64,000 bases of DNA, taken from contig NC_084667.1 of assembly GCF_028389875.1 (NCBI RefSeq), positions 64,582,570 through 64,646,569 of the forward strand. The letters run 5' to 3'. Under the pieces are notes generated by a model that did no database searches, was not told the DNA's origin, and worked only from the letters and a program-made list of their open reading frames with translations. The translations under genes and the position numbers were made by a program. Origin of the DNA: Rhea pennata (Eukaryota > Chordata > Aves > Rheiformes > Rheidae). This document shows, one piece after another, positions 51,833 to 63,841 of the stretch; the first letter of the stretch is position 1; every line of letters begins with the position of its first letter.

Positions 51833-52064
51833 ACAGCTCTGGGATGGAATGGTTCTTCATTTAAAGGACTGGGTTTCTCCTCTTCCAGAGGGAGTTCTGC
51901 ATCATCCCACGGGTTTGGAAGCTTTGGATTTCCCATTTTGGCAGCATCAGAGATCCCTTCTGAGGCAGGAGGGCTTGGTGTAATTACTCTAGGTGGTGTA
52001 TTGACAGGGGTAACCACAGGTGTGCGAACACGCCTAGTGGAAGCTGGATTCTCAAATCCAGCAT
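51833..52064 (-). CDS. TALPID3: TALPID3 exon 8 of window
   Basis: A 232-base exon, phase 1 in and 2 out, coding r338-r413. The start reads DAGFENPASTRRVRTP, followed by TP-rich VNTPPRVITPSPP and an acidic block KLPNPWDDAELPLEEEKP. The acceptor is ggcttcacag. The donor is GCTGT|gtgagt; the frame would hit a stop one codon into the intron, which supports splicing there. Tyr and Cys are nearly absent, in keeping with a linker. Confidence 0.86.
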
Positions 52065-52646
52065 CTGTGAAGCCAAATTTCAGATTAGAAAGGAAAGCAG
52101 GAAGTAATTCTCAGACACAGAGAGCCTTACAGTTCCACTAAGCACTTATATAGCTTGCCAAAAAAATATTTTTTTTTGATAGTTACGGAGATGAGACTTG
52201 ATTAAAACTAGACTCTTTATAGCATAATGTTAGCATTTGGAGGAGCTAGAAACACCCCAGCTCTTTACTGCCTGTAATAAGGGAGACTGTCCTGACCTTT
52301 AAAAACCAAGCTGCTTTACTTAGGGAATGTAAATTTGGTTTAATTAACATTAGGAACACAGGAAGCAGTAAAGGACTTACTTTTTCTTGATGTGAAAAAG
52401 AATGTCAAGGTGGAATCACACAGACTGTAGCAATGTGCATTAAATTTGATAATAGAACTATTATCAAATAGATGTTTGCTTTTTATACAAATTAGCTCAT
52501 AATTTTTATACCACATAAGCCCCTACTTGAATCATAGCCTCAAGAGTGTTTATCCTGAGAGAGAACATGTCTTTGAAGAAGAAAATTAAAAGCAGCAGAT
52601 TAAAGCATATTTGCCCTTTCTCAAGTTCAATTATTATTTTTACTAC
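52065..52646 (-). other. TALPID3: TALPID3 intron between exons 8 and 7
   Basis: A 582-base AT-rich intron. Nothing else recognised. Confidence 0.75.
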
Positions 52647-52806
52647 CTGTTTCTTTCATTTTCTCTTGTTCATGAACATCGCCACTTATTTCTGTAATAG
52701 ATGGAGAAGATGCTGGAGTTTTGGCCGGAGGCAGTTCTTTCTCTGAAGGTGGTGTTTGAGGCGGTGTGGCCTCAGGTGTCGGCAATGGAGTAGGCACAAG
52801 AGATTC
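52647..52806 (-). CDS. TALPID3: TALPID3 exon 7 of window (proline-rich)
   Basis: A 160-base exon, phase 0 in and 1 out, coding r284-r336. It opens ESLVPTPLPTPEATPPQTPP, a dense Thr-Pro repeat with several minimal S/T-P kinase sites, then PPAKTPASSPSITEIS and a charged end HEQEKMKET. The acceptor is gattccctcag and the donor is ACAG|gtagta. Almost certainly disordered; phosphorylation is possible but not shown by the sequence alone. Confidence 0.85.
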
Positions 52807-54715
52807 CTGAGGGAATCATAACCATAATTATTACCTTAATGCAAATCTTGTATCTTCCAAGTATATCCATAGGTAGTCAGGGCAGGGGGAAGAAAAAGAG
52901 AGAAACAGGCAGAATATCACAAAATAAGAACAACTGTTACTTAGATACATGCTTCATGGCTGTAAATCCTCTATCTAAATACAAAATTGCACTAGGCTAA
53001 ATGGATTGCCTTGGACAAAATAAATAAGTTCAAAAAACAATAAATATTACATGGATTTTAATAAACTTTTGATGCTTTATTTAATAAATGCCTCATTCAA
53101 TAAAGCATTTTAACGCTAAGTACGAAAGTATTCCCTGACGTGGACAAAATGGAGTCTGTGTAATACTTTTAGGAGAATCAGCTAAAAGAAAAGATTATGA
53201 ACAAGGCAATAGCCAGGACAGCGAAGCACTAAAACAGGCATGAAAACAGTCAATATGCTCTTGAGCAAAAACCAATGATGAAGATAAACTTGACAATAAA
53301 ATATCATGGTCTCATTCAGCCTACTATAGGGGAATAGGATGGACTAAACAATCTCTTCGGAATTTTTCCAGCCTGTTTGCTGACATTCCATAAAGAAAAC
53401 AACGTAAATGCTAACGGCACATTTCATGCTAGTTCCTCAGAATAAGTCAGACTGTTGATTTTTATTAATGACCCATACAGGAAGTGGAACATGCTAACCC
53501 AATTAGCAGTACACACAACTGCATGACTAACTCCACTGTCAAGACAATCTAAACTGGAAAACATAAAAGTAGGGCCCAACAGGAAGAGCTGACGATTGGT
53601 ATGCATACACATGCTTGCTTTATTTTAGCTAGTCAAACAAAAGCTAAGGACACATCTAATCTCAACAAGTACACAAATGAATAAATAGAACAGAGAAAAC
53701 AACCATTACAGCTTAAGGACAATGAAAGTACAAGAAAAGGGAGTCTTAAAAGGGCTATGAATAAATTTAGAATGATAATTAGCAGAGAGTTTCTTAGTAT
53801 GACAAGAACAAGCTCTGAAGAAACAGCCCTCCTTAACATCACATCCCCCTTAATATGTAAAATGGGGTGGGGAAGACCTTTTAGCTGCAGGATGGCTGTA
53901 CCAATTCTACAGCAGTAAAACACCTCTGTTTGCCTGCAGAATAATCTCATTTACAGCTTGCACTAGGTGGTGTTTCAGTGTATGTGCACAGTAGCGGGTT
54001 AGAATAATTGCTCTGACTTTCACCAAACCCTTAAATAGTCAGATTTCTGGGCACAGCCTTTTACATATTTGTCTCAAAGACATTACACAACACAGAACAC
54101 TGGACTGCAGCAGAGTCACGTTGTTATCAGAATAAGAGACAGTTGTCAATTGATTATGAAAATGAACAGAGGAAATTGTTCTGTCTTACAGGAGGCTCTA
54201 ATCATTTAAGCATTTGCTGAAAACCACTGGATTCAAAACACAGAACGAATTAACATTTATCTTTACAAATATTACAAAATGTCTACCAACCTGTAGGGCC
54301 AAAAATAATACTGTTCTCAAATAAAACTCTAGTTTTTACTCTTGCAACTTTGCAAGAACGTAACATAGCTACCCTTTTTGAAAATCACATAGTTGTCTTC
54401 TGACAACATGAAATCCAGGACTAAGTCTTTTTCTTAGAAATCAGTTCAGTGCTCAGCCTTAAAAATAAATAAATAAATAACAAAAAAAGCACGTTGAAGG
54501 GAATACAAAGAAATTCCCTTGTTATGAGTGAAGTAAGTTTAATCTTGTTGCCTGCAGGGGTATAATAAAGAATAAGCAAAAGATACAAATTGGGTTCATT
54601 CAGTTCTCCAGTCTTTCTCTGACATTTTCATACTGCACATATTTGAACTGCCATGCTATCAAGGACTTATCCCTTAGAACTTCAGCAGGAAATCCTACAT
54701 AAAACAGACTCTTAC
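52807..54715 (-). other. TALPID3: TALPID3 intron between exons 7 and 6, 1.9 kb
   Basis: Contains a loose inverted repeat (atgctttatt / aataaagcat, 53072-53108, 17-base loop) and an (AAAT)n run at 54461-54480. No other element seen. Confidence 0.65.
54461..54480. repeat. (AAAT)n microsatellite
   Basis: Four to five AAAT units. Confidence 0.8.
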
Positions 54716-54900
54716 CAGCATAATCGTTGTACTTGGAACAATGTCTGTAGCGGGAACTGCTTTCTGAGCCTGCCTGTTACCCAGCATGGTAGCAATTGTC
54801 TCACTGAGAGCTTCATTCACAAACTGACTGATCAGTTCTGAGTTCACTGGCACACCAGCATTGATAAAGAGCTGAAATCCTCCACCACCTGCAACCTCGA
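54716..54900 (-). CDS. TALPID3: TALPID3 exon 6 of window (conserved-looking core)
   Basis: A 185-base exon, phase 1 in and 0 out, coding r223-r283. Its core GGGGFQLFINAGVPV followed by LISQFVNEALSETIATMLG reads as a compact helical module and is the stretch on which I base the TALPID3 call. The acceptor is cattttcag and the donor is CTG|gtaaga. The last part (VPATDIVPSTTIML) returns to low-complexity sequence. I recognise no enzymatic motif. The role is presumably structural or protein-binding at the centriole (inference). Confidence 0.88.
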
Positions 54901-55489
54901 CTGAAAATGAAGAAACACAAAGTACACATCCCAGTCTCACTTTTTAAAAAATTTAAATTTAAATTAAAAAAAAAAAAATCTGCAGCACTACTCTTTTGTA
55001 CTTTACAGATAGAGAAACTACAGTAAAGAAGCTATTCAGACCATAAAAGCAGCCAGTGAAGGGTAGTGACATGATACGAGAAATACATTTAGTTCCTTTG
55101 CTCTTATACTTTTATAAGGGAGATAACTTTTGACAGATCTATTACCATGGAGAAAGAAAAACAAAAGTTTTAGGTGTAGCAAAATACCACACAGTCAAAA
55201 TCTGATTTACATGGCCAATGAACAGAAGTTGATTTGCCAGAGTGATGTGTTCTGTTCATCTTTTCTGTTTTAAATTATTTACTTTAATGAACTTTTTAAC
55301 ATGTGCTCTGCCTCAACATAAATTAAAACATGTATTTTTGTGTATAAGAGTTTCAGTGGTTTGCATTATCTATAGTTAGGCTCAGGCAACAGCTACCAAT
55401 GCAACTTTTTAAAATTAGACTAGATTTTGAGATAATTCATCAACCACTTTGAGGGGAAACAGCAGCTGTAAACAGTAACTCCTACTTAC
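54901..55489 (-). other. TALPID3: TALPID3 intron between exons 6 and 5
   Basis: A 589-base AT-rich intron with an A/T block at 54943-54978. Nothing else recognised. Confidence 0.75.
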
Positions 55490-55608
55490 CAATATCAGAG
55501 GTTACAGTCTCACTGTCTTCACTTTCCAATGTGGTTATACTGGGTACTACTTCTTTCTGAACTGGGTACATCCCACTGATAATTTCTGCCATTATCTCTT
55601 GTTCCACC
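55490..55608 (-). CDS. TALPID3: TALPID3 exon 5 of window
   Basis: A 119-base exon, phase 2 in and phase 1 out, coding r183-r221. It starts [16 protein letters not shown] across the junction and ends in an acidic tail ([14 protein letters not shown]). The acceptor is ttttgctag and the donor is the consensus gtaagt. With exons 4 and 6 it forms the region most likely to fold: amphipathic helices rich in Ile, Leu and Glu, unlike the Pro/Ser-rich flanks. Confidence 0.88.
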
Positions 55609-55844
55609 CTAGCAAAATAAAATTTTTATTCCTATCAGCAAGCACCAAGATGCCTAAATGTATGTAACAGAGCATTCTTGACGCAAAGGAAAAAAAACAG
55701 GTAAAATTAAGTGGAAGCTCAAAGGAAAGGTGAAAAGGAAGGGGAGGGGTAAAGAAGAAATGGAAGTTGATTCTTATGGATTCATTCCTTCTTCCATATT
55801 TATACTCATTCTATTTCATAACTGTCAATCACACTGCAACTCAC

Positions 55845-56041
55845 CAATGTATTAACCTATTTTCTATAGTCTCTCTCCTTTGAATCAGTTCATCCAAAAC
55901 ATCAGAAGACTGCTGAGGAGCAGAAGCCACTGGAGGAAACAAAGGACCACTGTATTTTGGAGAGGCAACTTTAAATTGTCCGTTAAGCTCCAGAAGAGGC
56001 TCAAAGAATTCTGGAATTTCATCACTCTCCTCTTCCTGATC
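55845..56041 (-). CDS. TALPID3: TALPID3 exon 4 of window
   Basis: A 197-base exon, phase 0 in and phase 2 out, coding r117-r181 plus two bases of Trp182. It opens DQEEESDEIPEFFEPLLEL and ends with a helical stretch SSDVLDELIQRRETIENRL. Two donors are possible: GTTAAT at 55856 and a strong gtgagt 12 bases further on. Both keep the frame. I chose the strong one, which adds four residues and gives the join LIHW-VEQEIM. That leads into the packed core of this half of the protein. Confidence 0.85.
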
Positions 56042-59000
56042 CTAATAAATAAAAAGTAAATTAAATTACGGTACATTTTTGTAAAATAATGTCATTGAGG
56101 CAACCTTTAGATTTTTTTCTTTGGGAAACAGTTATAGATGTGTCACAGCACACAAACCATATTCTCCCTTCTTATTATGTTGTAGTTAATAGACACAGTT
56201 CTAAACCTAGCAAATCATAAATCTGCAGAGGTATAAGAGTATAGGAACTGCTAAGTGAAACAGGATTTGGCTCATGTTTCCTGCCTGTACAGCATAGGGC
56301 AGGGAGCCAATGGTAATTCTAATACTTGAAAAATTTACTTGTGACATAATTGAGGTTTCTTGAAATATGTATCTCAGAAACATGCCTTTTTTAAAAACGA
56401 GAAAGCTTAAGAATCTTACTGTAGTCATTTGTTGGGGAGGAGGGTTTGAAATTAAGCTTTCATTTTAAAGTGTCTTTAGTCTGAAAAGTCCCCAAAGTTA
56501 TAATGAGCGTGCAGTCAGTTAAAACTCTAATAAATATATCATCATTGAAGCATAGACATTAATAATCTACATGTGTACTTTAACTCTTTCACTAACCTCA
56601 GTTGCTGAAAACATAGAAGGAATTTCTTGGCAATTAATTCACAAGATCCCCAGAGACACTTTGAATCTAACTTTAATGTGCTATTCCAAAAAGTCACAAA
56701 AGTTATTCTGCGCACATTAACAATGTTTGACAGTTTCCAGAGATGTCATCCTCCTCCCTTTTTCCTCCTGAGTGCACACCCAGCATTCAGTCCCCAAAAG
56801 CACAGTCACCAACCCTCCTTCATATCACACTATAACACTTTAGAAATGTCTCCTGATGGGTAAGAACCTGTATCCTTCATTCAAAAATTAAACTTAAAAC
56901 ATTTCCAATAGTAATATAATTCTATAAGAAGAAAATTAGGCAGGTCAAAAAGAGTTAAAGAAATGAGCTCAAAATTACCATGAGAGCATGTGCTGTTGCA
57001 TAAGAAAGCTCACCGCAAATCTACATTTACTGAGATTGATCTCCTACGGATTGGCAGGAGCAAGTCTTTTTTTCTTTACATAAATTAAATTTACTTTTAA
57101 TTGATAAAATAAAAACCCTAAGTACTTCTTATGCATAAAAGAACAAATCATTAAAAATGGAAAGAAAAGAAAGAAAAAACAAACAAACAAACAAAAAAAC
57201 AGTAAGAGCTTCCTCTCCCCTTCCCCAACCCGTTATTAATGCTTCTCTCCCAGGTTAATACAATGCTAAAGCTGGAAGAAGTCAGACAGCTCCATGACGG
57301 GCAGTAGAGTGAATAGCTATTTTGTTTGGGGGAGGAAAGGTAATCTTTCGGGATCTTTAAATAGTAATAATTTTCCAAAGAAAAGATGTAATTCACAAAG
57401 CAGGCAAAACAGAATATGCATATCTGGGCAACAAAGATCACTAAACTATTCTATTCATTCATTCAGAAATAAGACTGTAAAGTTATGCTCAAAATGTCAC
57501 TGGATGACTTGCGAGCTGATAAACAATTAATTTTGTTAGGATATATGCATTCATAACCATAATTCATTCTGACAGCAAACGTAAAGGTGTCTTTGTCCAC
57601 TGTTTCATTATGCAGTTTCTTCTGATTGTGTTACTCCATAAATTTTCTTTGACGTCTCCTATTTAATATAATCTTTTCTGAAAGTATGCAAAAAGCAAAC
57701 ATCTGGATTAAATAAACCAAGTACATGCAATAAATGTTGTGTATAATTAGTAACTTCTGACAAGCTTTTGCAAACTTTCTTGCATTTCTAGATTACGCAT
57801 AAAATATTTTACACTTAACAGTGCACAAACTGAAAAAAATATCTGAAAATTACATTCATTTGGGGATGACATATTACCTCAGATAAATTTTTAAAAATAA
57901 TATAATAGAATACTTAATTATACAGCTTGAACTTGCATATATATCACCTTGTAGCCAGTCCTGAATAATATGCACTCAATTCTGCATGTTACGTCCTTGG
58001 AGACTTTTGAAAATATCTATCATGACTCCCGATCAAAATAATGCATGTATTAGAAAGTCTTTCAGATATGGTTGGAATATTAATCGTTGTACTTTAAACA
58101 GTATCAAGCTGAAATTCTGTTCATTTCCCAAAATCACATGCAAATAATTACAATGCATTTGAAATGATCAGGTGGTACAGATTAATTTTGTTCCATTACT
58201 GAACATGCATATGTATGGCCTTTTATTAAAGCCATCCAAACCTTAGACATAGATTTCTTTTTGACAAAGATTTCTAAACCAATTTGCACAAGTAAAGTCT
58301 GGCTGTATTACAGATGCTACCTGTGATCTTTAGTCTGAAGAGCTATATACGTTAAAAAAAATATATATATATTCCTAGTGCCCCAAAGAGCATTTATAGG
58401 AAAGTCATCTTGAAGAAGATACGTTTACTCTGATATCTCTAAGTTATATATATTAGGGTAGTATTCAACAACATGTAAATACATAGCTGTTTCAAAATGG
58501 AAGCTGAAATTCTGAGAAATAAGTCCCTATCCTGCAATTAGGGCATGTTTACAAAGTAATAGAGAGGACAAAAGTCTATCTACTCTTAAATAAAGTCTAA
58601 GTTTGTCAAAAGCGCTCAGGTAGTGCTCATGAGAGACGGAGACCAGACTGAGTAAAGTCCATTCCAAGCTCATGTTAACTGAGCAAGTTGTTCGCTCTGG
58701 AGTAAGACAGGATCCATGAGAGGGTCGGTATTACGAGATCTCTTCTGTTCAGAAAGAATCTAAAACTCACATATGTACACCCACATGCAAACCCACAAAC
58801 AAGTCTGTAAGTTAAAGCTAGTAATGACCTTTTCACTTTGTTCCATATGTGAACCCTTCTATTCTGAAATAAAGAGTATCTAATTCACAAACACAAAGGG
58901 GCACAGAGGAAAAAGGACAGGTGCGGGAACCCAAACAACCCCACCAGAGGAAAGAGCAGCCTGTTGCCCTGGCTGCTCCCAGAACTATCACAGGAGAGTG

Positions 59001-59789
59001 ACCAGTCCCATTCCCAGCCGCGCAGCCTATCAAGAAGAGCAAATGGAAATGCTCTCCAGGCTGAGTGGGGTTACCCCGTTATTACGGCATGCAGCAAAGT
59101 GCATTTGGGGATTATACAAAACTTACTACGGCATGGTTAGGGGAGGAACCAAAGGTGGGGAAAGGAAGGGATCAAGGTGGCTTGGGAAGGAACAAAGCAT
59201 GGGAAAATGGATAAGGGAATAAAATAATTGTTGTTGCTTGTAAACAAGCAGCCAGTCGGTACACTTGTCTGATCATGTCATGTGCCTGATTAGTGCAGTT
59301 ATTAAACTCCATTTTTGACTATTTTCCTAACTAGGACTCTCTATTCTGTGTACATGTATGTATAAGAAAATCAAAGCGCAAACAGCTGGAGTCAGGCCAT
59401 AAGTCATATGGGCCATATCCATGTTGTCAGCAACTAGAGCTGGAGGGTAATGTGCTCTCTAGTGAATATCAAGATGGAAGAGCCAACAGATACATGGCTT
59501 GGGAGCCAAGTATCAAAGTGCTCTTAAGTCTAGGCTGGATATATGTACATCTCTTGAGAATCAGATAGCTGGAAAAGTCGGCTACCATAGGAACCAGAAA
59601 GTCCAGGCCTACTTCTGGAGAGACCACAAGGCCTAGGGGTTGACTGAAAAACTTGTTAGCGTGTGTATATGTGCCATCTCTGGACAACTGAAGACAGAGG
59701 ATCCAAGGATCAGTTACTGGGCAAACTGAGTATCTAGGGCCAGTTACTGGAGGGATCCTGGAGGGTACAGTCTGTGGCAAATGCATGCA

Positions 59790-59931
59790 TACACACACAC
59801 ACACACTATATATATGTATATGTATGTATATATATACACACAGAGAGATATATAAATATATATATATGTATATAAAAATGTTGTTTGTGTGTGTGTGTGT
59901 AAATATATATTACACATACACACACAAAAGT
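59790..59931. repeat. Compound CA/TA/TG microsatellite
   Basis: About 140 bases alternating CA, TA and TG blocks. Open frames across it are artefacts of the repeat. Confidence 0.9.
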
Positions 59932-60071
59932 ACACATGGATACGGGGCGGGGTATATTTCCCACTAATGGACCTTCATCCTGAACTGCCATCAAGGGGAA
60001 CAGGACAAGGCTATCGTTGCTGTTTGTGTGAGCACTGAGTCTTTCTCTCTGTGCTGACCGGTGCAGTCAGT

Positions 60072-60139
60072 CATATGTGTATGTATATATGTATATGTAT
60101 GTGTGTGTGTACTGCTTACATGTGCTTGTGTGTGTGCAT
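60072..60139. repeat. TA/TG microsatellite
   Basis: Imperfect tgtatgtatatatgtatatg then (TG)n, with a second short TG block after actgcttaca. Confidence 0.85.
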
Positions 60140-60350
60140 GCTCAGCCTTGCTACTGGCTGGGCCGGGAAACGGAGCAGTGACAGTCTCACCTCTGTCAGG
60201 CTTTGGGATTTAGCAATCCCTATCAATTAGTATTTCAAATTCCAAAGTAACTTTTGAATATGTGTCTCCTTGCATGAAAGGTAAAGCAAATCCTAGAAAA
60301 AGAAAATGCCTGGGCCAAGGTCCTAAAGCCTTTTTGAAATTTCAAAAGAA

Positions 60351-60402
60351 ATATATATATACATATATATATATAGATATACATATATATATATATATAT
60401 AA
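60351..60402. repeat. (TA)n microsatellite
   Basis: About 50 bases of TA dinucleotides with single-base interruptions. Confidence 0.9.
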
Positions 60403-60758
60403 TCACTACACACAAATATTTACCCTATTCAGCTCTAATAGAATTAACTTTTCATGGGAAAAAAAAAGGAGAGGTGAGGGGGGAAAATAACGTATTTTCC
60501 CATGTAACATTTTATGATGCACCTGAAACGAAGATATTGCTATAAAAGAGGCTTCCTTTTGATGTCTTAAATACTCTCGCCACTCCAAAAGTTGATTTTA
60601 TGCTTTCACACAGTGTTTGTCTTGCACATTTTTAAGAATTTTGTCTACATGGTCATAGGCCAAACATGTATTTCACTTGGAACATTTTTTTGGTATTATG
60701 GTTAAAATATATCCCATTGCCAAAAATAAAAGATAAAAGCAATCCAGGAGAAAAACAG

Positions 60759-60767
<9 letters not shown>

Positions 60768-60791
<24 letters not shown>
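60768..60791. repeat. (GA)n microsatellite
   Basis: About 11 uninterrupted AG units following an A run. Confidence 0.9.
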
Positions 60792-61135
60792 TGAGTAACT
60801 CTTACTCATATATAAGAAAAATTTAATGTTTCAAGATATTTTTCTGTTATTTCATAAACTGATTTCTTAAATAGTTATATCCATCTTCTTCCTTTCTTCC
60901 CTTAGATGAGAATATAAGGGTTTCTTACTTTATTTACTCTCAAGATACAGACAAAAATACAACTTTCCCATATAACTTAGAATTACAGTCCAGCGTGAAA
61001 GGCAAAAATGAACTTTATGATGGCTTTATTATTGCAAACACACATGCTGCTGTACTGCCACAGCATGACTTAGTGACTTGGAAAACAATCACTTTGGGTA
61101 AAGGCTATCCAGAATTCATTAATCAATATAATTAC

Positions 61136-61216
61136 CTGCATAATATCAGCAGTGTCAACGAAGTTAGTTCCAGGATACTTTATGTCTTCTTCCTCATTAT
61201 GTACATCTTCTGGAGT
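61136..61216 (-). CDS. TALPID3: TALPID3 exon 3 of window
   Basis: An 81-base phase 0-0 exon coding 27 residues (r90-r116): TPEDVHNEEEDIKYP and then NFVDTADIMQ. The acceptor is tctttttaag and the donor is CAG|gtaatt. The segment is strongly acidic. Being symmetrical and a multiple of three, it could be skipped without a frameshift. It is followed in the transcript by a 5.1 kb intron holding an LTR-like element. Confidence 0.82.
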
Positions 61217-62408
61217 CTTAAAAAGACAAATTGAAATTGTTAGATTTCTCATATGGGGGAAAAAAAACAACAAAAAAACAAAACAAAACAAGCATTAACA
61301 GAAAAACTTCATGCCAAGAATACAATTGCAATTCAGGAAAAATGCTTTATGTATCTTAAAAGTTAGGAGAAATTTCTTTGCATAGCATAAACAGAGTTTA
61401 CTAAAAGTGTTTCTTGTAGAGTGACAACTACTCACACTGCATCTAACAGAGTATTTCACCACCAGAAGTTCTAGGGCAATATAACCATTATTAAAATAAA
61501 AATTAGTATGACAAAACTTTGCCAAAGGTAGCACCCAAGAACCTAGAAATGTCTTAAGCCATTTACTTGTGTTTACATTCTACAGTATCATTTAATAGCT
61601 CACTCTTTTAGTCCGCGGTCTCTATCTTATTCAGTGAACACCTTGACTACGGGACTCCAGAGGGCCTAACTCATGAAGTCAGAAAGGCAGCTGACACGCA
61701 GTGAAAACCAAAAGCACACTAACTATACAAATATAATCATTCTATCACTGTGCCCTAACTCAATTCTCACTGTTCAGTCTGTGCAGTGTATGAGACAAAA
61801 AGTCCAGTGCCCAACAACATGCCACCCTGTAAACACGTGCCCTAGTTTACAACCTGATCATTCAGCAGGCAGCATTCAGTATTTCTGTTCAAACAAAAAT
61901 CTTCTGTAATACCTAGATTAGGTCAAAAAATGCTATTGAAAAGGTGTATAGGAAGAGCATAGAGAGGACCAGCCAGCTCTGTAGCCCAGACACTTTGTAT
62001 CATTTACCCTCATGCAACAGGCTACACACACATACCACCCACCACTCAAACACAGATAAGGAACAGACAGAGGAATGAAGAACATTTTCAGTCCTCATGC
62101 CAACACCCTGAAGCCGATATAAATAAGACAAAACATGATGTGGGCCAATAAGGGATTATAATTCTCAATAAGACAGAGAAATACTGTTTTTCTTAGGGTT
62201 TTGCTACAGTGCTTGCTTATTCTTGGAATAATAGGGTCTTACTTTAAATTTTCATTTGCTCAAACAAATACCTCATATTAAAAATTCTTCAGTATAACTA
62301 TTCCACTTTTTTCTGGAACCAAATAGGAATAACTTGGTAGTAATTCAACATAATTTACACAATTTTCTTATTTTTAACAGATTTCAATTCATTTAGACCA
62401 ATCAATAC
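61217..62408 (-). other. TALPID3: TALPID3 intron between exons 3 and 2
   Basis: A 1.2 kb AT-rich intron with an A/C-rich stretch at 61260-61292. Nothing else recognised. Confidence 0.7.
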
Positions 62409-62516
62409 CTGTATTACAGTACTGACAGGAGGAAGTGCCATTTCTGAGCCTGGAAGTTCATGGTTTAAACTCACACTGCCACTTGAAATACTGTCAATAT
62501 CTACGTTTGGTAATAC
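62409..62516 (-). CDS. TALPID3: TALPID3 exon 2 of window
   Basis: A 108-base phase 0-0 exon coding 36 residues (r54-r89), starting VLPNVDIDSISSGS and ending PPVSTVIQ. The acceptor is tatttttag-type and the donor is CAG|gtattg, which is weak beyond +4 but has a good CAG exon end. The residues are Ser- and acid-rich with no recognisable domain, so this is probably a disordered linker. Confidence 0.82.
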
Positions 62517-63841
62517 CTAAAATAGGAAAAAAAAAAAGAAAAAAAAGATCCAATCTGAAAAATCTATGTTTCAGTTCAGCTACTATCACCAAACTTTGTA
62601 CATTCTCTTCTTTTACTTGCTATTGAGTCACTACATTCTTCACAAATCCTCTTTTCTCATACCTGCATCTGCTAATAACCTGATTCTAAAAACAGAATAC
62701 TACAATACACAAAAAGTAACCCCTGATAAATACTCTCTTCTCTTCTTCCAGAGCCTGATTTCTTCTGTTCTCTAATCACTCAGGTTAACATCTTGATTTT
62801 TAACTATAGTAGGCTGCTAACTCCCTGATACTTTGTGTTGCATATAAATATATCCATAACTATTTACACAATAGATGCCCTAATTCTATTCATATGAATT
62901 AGTTAGACTGTGTGTTTTACTTGCATTTACATTATGTTTGCTTATAAGTCACTGTGTAGATTGGTCACTGTCTTTATTTTGTCATACATCTGGCATGGTA
63001 AAATAAAGGGATGACTGTTGAATAACATAGCTTGTAATAGAGGCATGTCCACTACAGCATCAAAAAAAAATTTTTTTTGAAGAACAGGTGCACAATGCAT
63101 GAAGTTTTAAACACTAGTTTAAGTCTCTGGGGAAAAAGAAAAAGTTACCTTAAACAATTAAGAACTAACTGAGTGAAATAATACAAAAAGGTATGTGAGT
63201 GCCATACAGTGACATAGGAAAGGAATGAACCACATACTCTGTTTCTGTTTAACTTCGAGTTCCATGAATGATTTATATCTAAAAGGTGTATGTAGGAGTG
63301 TGAATATTCTCAACAATCTGAATTCAAATTACTCAACACGTAAAGAAACATTTACTTCCTTGACAATAGATTTATGTAATAAAAACTAGAAGGACTTCAG
63401 TGGTTGATTAATCAGGAGTGAAATTCTTGGGACTAATACCATACTTGAAACAGAAATCTTAAAGACTAAAGCATTCAGCCAAGAAAAGTGATATTTATAT
63501 TAATACATTTATTATTTCAAGTTTGTTCTGGCTTGAAAATTTCCTTTAAAAAACAAGAAAGCATGGGATATTATATGACACAGGACTATTTTACAAATAA
63601 CATGCATTGCTGACTTGCAGGAGAAATTATTATTCTATTTTGGTTAAATAATAAAAAATACTGTTAAAGTATGAACAAAAATATCAGCAAATAACAACCA
63701 CCTTTTGCTCACTCCATGCCATAAACTTCTAATGCTTACAGAAAAGCATCTACAATGTCAAAGTAACTTGCTGATGGATGTAATTATGTCTGTAGTTAGC
63801 ATTTATGTATAAACAGAAAAGTCATCACTCTTGATACATAC
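62517..63841 (-). other. TALPID3: TALPID3 intron between exons 2 and 1
   Basis: A 1.3 kb AT-rich intron. An A9T8 block lies at 63063-63079. Nothing else recognised. Confidence 0.7.

Larger units (their letters stand above)
58900..60215 (+). mobile_element. Probable old avian endogenous retrovirus LTR (solo)
   Basis: The composition changes abruptly from AT-rich intron to mixed unique sequence with features of an avian ERVL-type LTR as I remember them: a wording close to catgcagcaaagtgcatttg (59090-59109), then gtcatgtgcctgattagtgc (59277-59296), an attaaa poly(A)-like signal (59303-59308) and internally repeated ccagttactgg-like motifs near 59710-59750, interrupted by CA/TA arrays. No retroviral coding sequence was seen. 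Boundaries and target-site duplication were not determined; class assignment is tentative. Confidence 0.45.
56042..61135 (-). other. TALPID3: TALPID3 intron between exons 4 and 3, 5.1 kb
   Basis: Second-longest intron. Holds the LTR-like element at about 58900-60215 and microsatellites at 59790-59931, 60072-60139, 60351-60402 and 60768-60791. The part 56042-58900 shows nothing I can name beyond an A-rich (AAAC)n spot near 57165-57200. Confidence 0.7.

Noticed and set aside
53072..53108. Inverted repeat as a miniature transposon end pair
   Set aside because: Ten-base AT-rich arms with a 17-base loop and no flanking duplication; easily found by chance here.
55857..56041. Shorter version of exon 4 ending at GTTAAT
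   Set aside because: A consensus gtgagt 12 bases downstream is far stronger, preserves the phase and gives a natural continuation (LIHWVEQEI).
59744..59994. Open frames over the CA/TA repeats with Tyr-Ile-Thr-His runs
   Set aside because: Pure products of dinucleotide repeats translated on both strands.
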